NCBI RefSeq assembly: GCF_030409875.1
Contig: NZ_JAUFQR010000003.1
Location: 1 to 64,000, forward strand
DNA from: Chryseobacterium tructae
GTDB taxonomy: Bacteria > Bacteroidota > Bacteroidia > Flavobacteriales > Weeksellaceae
Length of the DNA stretch: 64,000 bases
Direction of reading: 5' to 3'
The position numbers and the translations under genes are program-made. Every line of letters begins with the position of its first letter. The stretch's first letter is position 1. A model generated the notes under the pieces. The model worked only from the letters and a program-made list of their open reading frames with translations. It searched no databases and had not been told where the DNA came from. This document shows, piece by piece, positions 59,171 to 64,000 of the stretch.

Positions 59171-60092
59171 TTATTTTTTTGGAAGAAAAACTTCTGCAAG
59201 CATACATCTTGCACTTCCGCCTCCGTTTACTTCGATCGTATTTAAATCAGAATAAATAATTTCACAATACTTTCGATAGCTGCTACTTGCTCTGAAGTTA
59301 AAGATTGATAAGCTGTCTGGCTCATCACAAGGAACTTTTCACCTTCTTTATTTTGAACCTGAAGCATATTTCCTGCAAATTGCTGCATTTGTTCTTCTGA
59401 AATTTCAACGATTTCTTTTCCTGAATTCTTGATGGTTTCAATCACTTTTTGTCTTTCCAGCTCATCATCAATACAATCAAGACAGATGACAACAAACTTA
59501 TCTGCTACACACATCATTACATTGGTATGATAAATAGGAAGTCTTTCTGTACCTACAGTCTGATAAGAGTGGAAAACAATAGGTGTAAAGTCATATTTTT
59601 CACAGAATTCTCTGAATAGATTTTCATCCAATCTCAAAGAAACGGATCCATAAGCAATCTTGTTATCGTGATCAAAGATCATACTTCCTGTTCCTTCCAG
59701 AAATGCCCCTGAGTTTCCGGAAATGACCAGTCATCAATTTCAGCCACTTCAAATCCCTGATCCTTGATGCTTTCAATAATATCATCTCTTCTCTCCACTC
59801 TTCTGTTGGAAGCGAACATTGGATATAAAACTACTTTTCCATCTTTATGGAAGCTTACCCAATTGTTTGGGAAAATAGAATCCGGGGTATGAGGATCTAG
59901 TGTATCTTTTATGGTAATTACATTGATTCCTTTTCCTCTCAGTTTTCCAACGAAGGTATTGAATTCTGCCAAAGCTTTTGACTGAATATCAGAACCTGTT
60001 TGTTCTACCTGAAAGTAATTGTTTTTTGCAGTTTCTGCGTTGTAACCGAATGCAATCGGTTCTATCATTAATACGGTATCTGTTGTTTGCAT
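59171..60092 (-). CDS. ctlX: Citrulline/arginine amidino-hydrolase CtlX-like (two apparent frameshifts)
   Basis: An amidinotransferase/ADI-fold protein, read as one 307-residue gene after two one-base repairs. It starts at the ATG at 60092 (MQTTDTVLMIEPIAFGYNAETAKNNYF); upstream in-frame residues are low complexity. SIFPNNWVSFH and VLYPMFASNRRVERR are typical of the CtlX group. At about 59700 one base restores GHFLEGTGSMIFDHDNKIAYGSVS. At about 59269 one base restores ESYCEIIYSDLNTIEVNGGGSARCMLAEVFLPKK, ending at 59171, which supplies the catalytic Cys (ARCMLAE). The His is in IYHTNVMM. The family hydrolyses citrulline or dimethylarginine-like compounds. It adjoins speD. Confidence 0.88.
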
Positions 60093-60176
60093 TTTTTTTT
60101 GATTAAAAGATTGAAAATTAAAAGATTGAAAGATTAAAACTCTTTCACTTTCAAACACTATAACTCTCCCACTCAA

Positions 60177-61091
60177 CTACTCTCTTACAAGCGGCATTGT
60201 AGAACATCTCAATAAACCACCCATTTTAGAGATTTCTCTGTAAGGAATTTCTTCAACGGTCATTCCCCATACATCCCTCAGGTGATTGTTCATTCTGGTA
60301 AATGCTTTATCTGAAACTACAATATCCGGGGAAATAGAGAAAATATTCGGGAACATTTCAAACATTTCTTCGTCGTTGATGTGGAAACAGTTTTCTTCTC
60401 CGAAAATATCGATGATCAAACGGTAGTCACTTTCGTCTACGAATCCGTTTTTGTAGATGATACATTTATCTTCTCCTACCGGATTGAAAGTACAGTCAAG
60501 ATGTAAGATCCCTTCAAACGGAACTTTATCATTTTTCTTCAATTCAAGATCAATGATTCTTTTCTTTGGAAAGTATTCTTTTAAAATTTCAATGGCATAC
60601 TCGTTCGTTCTTGCCGTTTTATAGTTTCTATAGTCTTCGCTGAAGCAGGTTCCGATAAAAATAAAGTCATTCCATACAATGACATCACCTCCTTCAATAT
60701 GAGCAGTTTCCGGAAGATTAATAATCTTTCTCCAGGCCACTTTTTCAAATACACTTTTGTATGCTTCCTGCTCATCAGCTCTATCAACAATCACATTGGA
60801 AATGATCATTTTATCATCAATTACAAATGCTACATCTCTTGAAAAGACCTGATTATAGTCTTGGATAATGCTTGGACGAAGTACTTCAACGTCATATTTT
60901 TTCAAAACTGCTTCGAAAGCGTTCATCTCATTGATGATATCCACTTCCTTAGGATAAATGTTGTGTTCGATTGAGTAATATGACTTGGCGTCATAACTTT
61001 CCTCTAGTGTGGGAACAGCTCCCAATGAATTAGGCTGGCCTAGAACTACTGACTTCAGCCTTCCCGTTTCGTTTTTAATGTTTAGTCTCAT
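60177..61091 (-). CDS. Arginine deiminase/dimethylargininase-like hydrolase
   Basis: A 304-residue guanidino-group-modifying enzyme. The ATG at 61091 gives MRLNIKNETGRLKSVVLGQPN. Family motifs are VFSRDVAFVIDD, TAHIEGGDVIVWNDF (the E-G-G-D substrate site), GILHLDCTFNPVG (catalytic His and Asp) and GGLLRCSTMPLVRE (the nucleophile Cys). It could be arginine deiminase, dimethylargininase or a related amidinohydrolase; the product would be citrulline in either case, which the downstream CtlX-like protein could act on. A TATATTTG box sits upstream. It opens a co-oriented run of genes that reaches the polyamine cluster. Confidence 0.92.
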   Translation of the reverse strand: MRLNIKNETGRLKSVVLGQPNSLGAVPTLEESYDAKSYYSIEHNIYPKEVDIINEMNAFEAVLKKYDVEVLRPSIIQDYNQVFSRDVAFVIDDKMIISNVIVDRADEQEAYKSVFEKVAWRKIINLPETAHIEGGDVIVWNDFIFIGTCFSEDYRNYKTARTNEYAIEILKEYFPKKRIIDLELKKNDKVPFEGILHLDCTFNPVGEDKCIIYKNGFVDESDYRLIIDIFGEENCFHINDEEMFEMFPNIFSISPDIVVSDKAFTRMNNHLRDVWGMTVEEIPYREISKMGGLLRCSTMPLVRE

Positions 61092-61110
61092 AAAGATTTA
61101 TGCAATACTA

Positions 61111-61118
61111 CAAATATA
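61111..61118 (-). promoter_or_regulatory. Probable promoter -7 box of the deiminase-like gene
   Basis: On the minus strand this reads TATATTTG (TAnnTTTG), 19 bases before the ATG at 61091. It would start the whole amidinohydrolase/polyamine run. Confidence 0.55.
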
Positions 61119-61311
61119 AGTAAAGGTCTCTATCTAGAAAATTTTTGGTTTATTTTATGCCTGAAATTTGCCGTCCTTAAGCTCCTTCTTTTAGCGAAAT
61201 TCTCCTCCTATTCAGCAAACCGTAGTATAAAGCATACAAAAACATCTACAACTTACTATATTTCATCTACATAAGTACGAAAAAAAAGATTTTTTTATAA
61301 TTTAATATCCT

Positions 61312-61360
61312 ATATTAGTGATATAATTTTCGCGAAATTATAGGTACTAAAACTTAACTA
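61312..61360 (+). promoter_or_regulatory. Conserved upstream region of peptide 1
   Basis: ATATTAGTGATATA (61312-61325), a TTTCGCGAAA palindrome just after it, GAAATTATA, then ACTTAACTATTAACATCAAA before the ATG. The same blocks, in the same order and nearly the same spacing, precede peptide 2 (61760-61808). The remaining 61119-61311 shows no gene. Confidence 0.65.
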
Positions 61361-61380
61361 TTAACATCAAAAACAAAGTT

Positions 61381-61542
61381 ATGAACAAGAACATTCAAGT
61401 GCTGAAAAAAGCACAAAAATTAGGTAGAGATCAACAAAAATCAGTAATTGGAGGAGCAATTGCAGGCAGAAGATGCTGCGAGTGGGATGATGTCACTGGA
61501 AAATGTTTCATCTGGACATGTGACAGATGTATGTGCCCATAA
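61381..61542 (+). CDS. Gly-Gly leader Cys-rich peptide 1 (bacteriocin/RiPP-like precursor)
   Basis: A 53-residue peptide. The leader, residues 1-25, begins MNKNIQVLKKAQKLGRDQQ and ends KSVIGG, the double-glycine site cut by C39-peptidase transporters. The 28-residue core has six Cys: CC at 32-33, then 42, 47, 50 and 52, in the order CCEWDDVTGKC-FIWTC-DRCMCP. Cys residues make up over a fifth of the core, so disulfides, metal binding or maturation are likely. Upstream bases match those of peptide 2, 450 bases away. A GCCG-stem terminator follows. No transporter or maturase is inside the window. The bacteriocin-type role is inferred from the leader. Confidence 0.85.
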   Translation: MNKNIQVLKKAQKLGRDQQKSVIGGAIAGRRCCEWDDVTGKCFIWTCDRCMCP

Positions 61543-61552
61543 AATATCCCAG

Positions 61553-61582
61553 GCCGTTTCACAGATTGTGAAGCGGCTTTTT
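61553..61582 (+). terminator. Terminator of peptide 1
   Basis: GCCGTTTCACA (61553-61563) and TGTGAAGCGGC (61567-61577) form an 11-pair stem with one G-U, then a five-T run, 10 bases after the stop codon. Confidence 0.9.
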
Positions 61583-61759
61583 ATTAATTTGGCACTAATC
61601 CTGTTCAACACAAAAGCCTGCTTTCTCATATTTCAGAGCCATGATAGATTTTTTTATTTTTATTTAAAAAAATAGTAAAATTCTACTTATTTCATTACAA
61701 CTTATTATATTCCAAACATATAATGATATTTTTTTCTTTTTAAAATAAAATAAATTCAT

Positions 61760-61808
61760 ATATTAGTGATATAGTTTCCGAGAAATTATATTGTTTACAA
61801 CTTAACTA
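61760..61808 (+). promoter_or_regulatory. Conserved upstream region of peptide 2
   Basis: Repeats ATATTAGTGATATA (61760-61773), TTTCCGAGAAATTATA and ACTTAACTATTAACATCAAA from the region before peptide 1. The palindrome is TTTC-CGA-GAAA here, with the TTTC and GAAA arms conserved. Confidence 0.65.
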
Positions 61809-61830
61809 TTAACATCAAAAAATCAAAATC

Positions 61831-61995
61831 ATGAACAAAGGCAATTCAGTGCTTAAAAACGCTAAAAAATTAGGCAGAGAGGAACAAAAATCAGTAATCG
61901 GAGGAGCCGGCCCTACTAAACCAAGATACTGTTGTGAGTGGAATCCCAATGGTAGCTGTAGAATCTGGACATGCGGTAACTGTGTTTGTCCGTAA
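61831..61995 (+). CDS. Gly-Gly leader Cys-rich peptide 2 (paralog of peptide 1)
   Basis: A 54-residue paralog. The leader MNKGNSVLKNAKKLGREEQ ends KSVIGG, as in peptide 1. The core begins AGPTKPRYCCEWNPNG and ends SCRIWTCGNCVCP; Cys at 34, 35, 43, 48, 51 and 53. Invariant against peptide 1 are CCEW, C-x-IWTC, C-x-C and the final Pro, while the loop between CCEW and the third Cys varies in length (8 versus 7). A terminator follows, convergent with the TonB receptor gene. Confidence 0.85.
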   Translation: MNKGNSVLKNAKKLGREEQKSVIGGAGPTKPRYCCEWNPNGSCRIWTCGNCVCP

Positions 61996-62002
61996 AAATA
62001 AT

Positions 62003-62026
62003 AAACCTGCTTTTTAAGCAGGTTTT
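62003..62026. terminator. Bidirectional terminator after peptide 2
   Basis: AAACCTGCTT (62003-62012) and AAGCAGGTTT (62016-62025) form a perfect ten-pair stem with a T run, between peptide 2 and the converging receptor gene whose stop is at 62030. Confidence 0.85.
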
Positions 62027-62029
62027 CTT

Positions 62030-64000
62030 TTATCTTGTTCTGTTTTCTTCCTCTGTTCTCTGAGTTTCTTTTGCCTGATATTTTGAGCCACCAAAACTAT
62101 AGCTCAGTGAAAAATAGAATCGGCTGTTATCCCACCTATGCTTAAAGCGATTGTCCATAATCTGTTTATGCCTGAACTCTAAACTCAGGTCATAAGAATC
62201 AAAAATATTATTATACCCAATCTTTGTACTAAGTTTATTATCCAGCCACGATTTTTGAAGAGATAAGTCTACGTTATAACGTGGTTTAATAATATAAAGA
62301 CTGTTTCCGGTTTTGGATTCATAATTAGCAAACAGATTAATCGTATATCCTTTGGGTAAAGTAAATACCTGATTCACTCTTATCTCATAATTATAAATTT
62401 CCAGTGCAAAAACCTGATCAAGGTAAGGTCTGAACTCATAATTATAATATCCTGCAATCTGGCTTGTCATATTCCACCACTTTGTAATTTTCACTGGAAA
62501 ACTTGTTTCCAAGACTGCAAAATTACGGTACGGAAGGTTGCTTCCCAGATATTCCAATACATTGGTTTTTGGATTATATATTGGATAGCGGGCCATGACA
62601 TCTTTTTCTTTTCCTATCGTAAAACTTGTGATCCAATTTTTATATCGGTAGGTTGCTTTGATCTGGCTGGTAAAAGAAGGCTGCAAATAAGGGTTTCCTA
62701 TCGAGTAATTCAAAGGACTGAAGTAATATCGAAATGGATTAAGTTGTGAAAAAACAGGCCTTGTTATTTTTCTGCTATAGGATAGTGAAAGTTCATTAGA
62801 TTTATTGAATGTATAGTTTGCACTGAAGGATGGTAGCCATTCCAGATAATTTCTTGAAACAATAGAATCTACAGTAACAGCATCAGAAATACTATTTGTA
62901 TTTTCAAGCCTTAATCCCGCATTGATCTGAAGTTTTCCAAATTTTTGTTTATATGCTAAATACCCTGCAAATATTTTCTCTTTATAGGAAAACAGATTAC
63001 TTCTATCAGGATCAAATGCAAACTGGTTATTCACAGATAAAGTATCATACCTGATATTGTTGTTGGTATCAGACTGGCTATATTTAAGTCCTGCCTCTAC
63101 CTCTGCATCCCCTATTTTTTGAGAGGCATCGATCTGCCCCGTATAAATATTTATTTTATTCTCAAGATCAGATCTCCAATAGGACAATACCTCCGAAGAA
63201 GCCTTATCTCTGTTAATAAAATCGTCTTTCTGTTTGTTTTTCACAGAGAGATAATTACCTAAAAAATTTATTTTAAATCCTTTACTTTGAAACGAATAAT
63301 CAGTAGTAATCCCATAATTGTTCTGGAAATAGTACATTAAATTTTCATTTCCGGTATTAAAAACAAGTTGTGTTTCACTTTTATCAGTAGTATATAATGA
63401 ACCTAAGCGCATCCGGTCAATATCCCTGAAACTGCCTCTGAGGTTCAGTCTTAGCCTATTTTTATCATTCAATCTAAAATCAGCTCCTGCCTGAATGTTG
63501 TACACATTTATTTGATCCTCCTGATAGGTTCCGGTTCTCATAACATTGGTATTAGCCAGCCGTTGTAGGGCATTGTATCGATAAAATGAGATTCCATCGT
63601 TATATCCTCCCTGCAAACTGTACGCTACTTTTTCTGTGTTATAAGTAAGGTTCAGAGTATTCTCCCGGGAATTGAACTTATATGCATACAGATTCCCGCT
63701 ATAATTTCCTTTCCAACCAAGATTGGCGTTTTTCTTCAGCTTAATGTCGATAATTCCTTTAAACTCTGCATCATATTTTGAAGATGGATTAGTGTTCACT
63801 TCAAGAGATTCTACCATTTCCGGCGATAAAGACCGCAAGTAAGCCTGTAACTCTTGATTACTCATTACAATAGGCTTACCATCAATGAATATGGCTGGGG
63901 TTACTCTTCCCCCAATAAAGATTCCGTCTTCCTGATCAACAGTAACTCCCGGTGTTCTTCTCAGTACATCAAGGAGATGAGTTGAAGTTTTAAAATCCTT
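62030..64000 (-). CDS. TonB-plug outer-membrane beta-barrel protein, partial
   Basis: The C-terminal 657 residues of an outer-membrane receptor-like protein; the 5' end lies outside the window. The open frame runs through the edge: before the internal Met at 63865 it reads KDFKTSTHLLDVLRRTPGVTVDQEDGIFIGGRVTPAIFIDGKP, a TonB-plug sequence. Then comes PEMVESLEVNTNPSSKYDAEFKGIIDIKLKK and a barrel (QLNPFRYYFSPLNYSIGNPYLQPSFTSQIKATY) ending FSLSYSFGGSKYQAK. It is related to the two receptors at 45-50 kb. It is convergent with the small peptides and lies only 35 bases from the end of peptide 2. Confidence 0.9.
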   Translation of the reverse strand, partial: KDFKTSTHLLDVLRRTPGVTVDQEDGIFIGGRVTPAIFIDGKPIVMSNQELQAYLRSLSPEMVESLEVNTNPSSKYDAEFKGIIDIKLKKNANLGWKGNYSGNLYAYKFNSRENTLNLTYNTEKVAYSLQGGYNDGISFYRYNALQRLANTNVMRTGTYQEDQINVYNIQAGADFRLNDKNRLRLNLRGSFRDIDRMRLGSLYTTDKSETQLVFNTGNENLMYYFQNNYGITTDYSFQSKGFKINFLGNYLSVKNKQKDDFINRDKASSEVLSYWRSDLENKINIYTGQIDASQKIGDAEVEAGLKYSQSDTNNNIRYDTLSVNNQFAFDPDRSNLFSYKEKIFAGYLAYKQKFGKLQINAGLRLENTNSISDAVTVDSIVSRNYLEWLPSFSANYTFNKSNELSLSYSRKITRPVFSQLNPFRYYFSPLNYSIGNPYLQPSFTSQIKATYRYKNWITSFTIGKEKDVMARYPIYNPKTNVLEYLGSNLPYRNFAVLETSFPVKITKWWNMTSQIAGYYNYEFRPYLDQVFALEIYNYEIRVNQVFTLPKGYTINLFANYESKTGNSLYIIKPRYNVDLSLQKSWLDNKLSTKIGYNNIFDSYDLSLEFRHKQIMDNRFKHRWDNSRFYFSLSYSFGGSKYQAKETQRTEEENRTR

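Overview
The window looks like chromosome from a flavobacterium close to Chryseobacterium (Bacteroidota, Weeksellaceae). The clues are AT-rich DNA, Bacteroidota-type -7 promoter boxes (TAnnTTTG), a type IX secretion sorting tail, several TonB-plug/beta-barrel outer-membrane proteins, a MetH split into two genes, and small glycine-glycine leader peptides. I see no rRNA, tRNA, CRISPR array, transposase or prophage.

Layout. Positions 1-4.1 kb hold cysS, a DinB-like gene, folE and a GNAT-like gene. Positions 4.3-14.8 kb are one long minus-strand methionine operon: metX, an ACT-homoserine dehydrogenase, a MetZ-type sulfhydrylase, the MetH homocysteine module, a fatty-acid desaturase, the MetH folate/B12/reactivation module, an unknown gene and metF. 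A clear SAM-I (S-box) riboswitch and a Bacteroidota promoter sit in front of it. Positions 15-20.2 kb carry a GH63-like glucosidase and a leucine-rich-repeat surface protein with a type IX sorting tail. Positions 20.4-28.1 kb carry OsmC and a MoxR/DUF58/DUF4350/DUF4129/membrane/SpoIIM/RDD cluster. Positions 28.2-39.6 kb hold housekeeping genes: a glycosyltransferase and phosphoesterase pair, yebC, an OmpA-family protein, smpB, an ABC-F protein, an M48 protease, recJ and nadD. Positions 39.6-52.7 kb hold a surface protein with a NarL-type two-component pair, two tandem paralogous TonB-plug receptors, an esterase-like lipoprotein and a GH43 enzyme.

The most unusual part is 52.7-62 kb. A minus-strand run joins two guanidine-modifying enzymes (arginine-deiminase-like and CtlX-like) to S-adenosylmethionine decarboxylase, a zinc-ribbon DUF4178 membrane protein, a small membrane protein, DUF350, a membrane-fused spermidine synthase, a flavin amine-oxidase-like protein and a polytopic membrane protein. 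I read this as a membrane-associated aminopropyl/polyamine system. Beside it are two tandem, previously uncalled Cys-rich peptides of 53 and 54 residues with Gly-Gly leaders, near-identical upstream regions and their own terminators. They face a convergent TonB-plug receptor that runs off the window.

Quality warning. Eight genes carry apparent frameshifts, nine in total: metF, metZ, the glucosidase, the 25.4-kb membrane gene, the first TonB receptor, GH43, the DUF4178 gene, and ctlX twice. Every one is repaired by adding one base (two in the receptor), usually in a short homopolymer. Several are housekeeping genes, so I take these as sequencing or assembly deletions and give full repaired spans.
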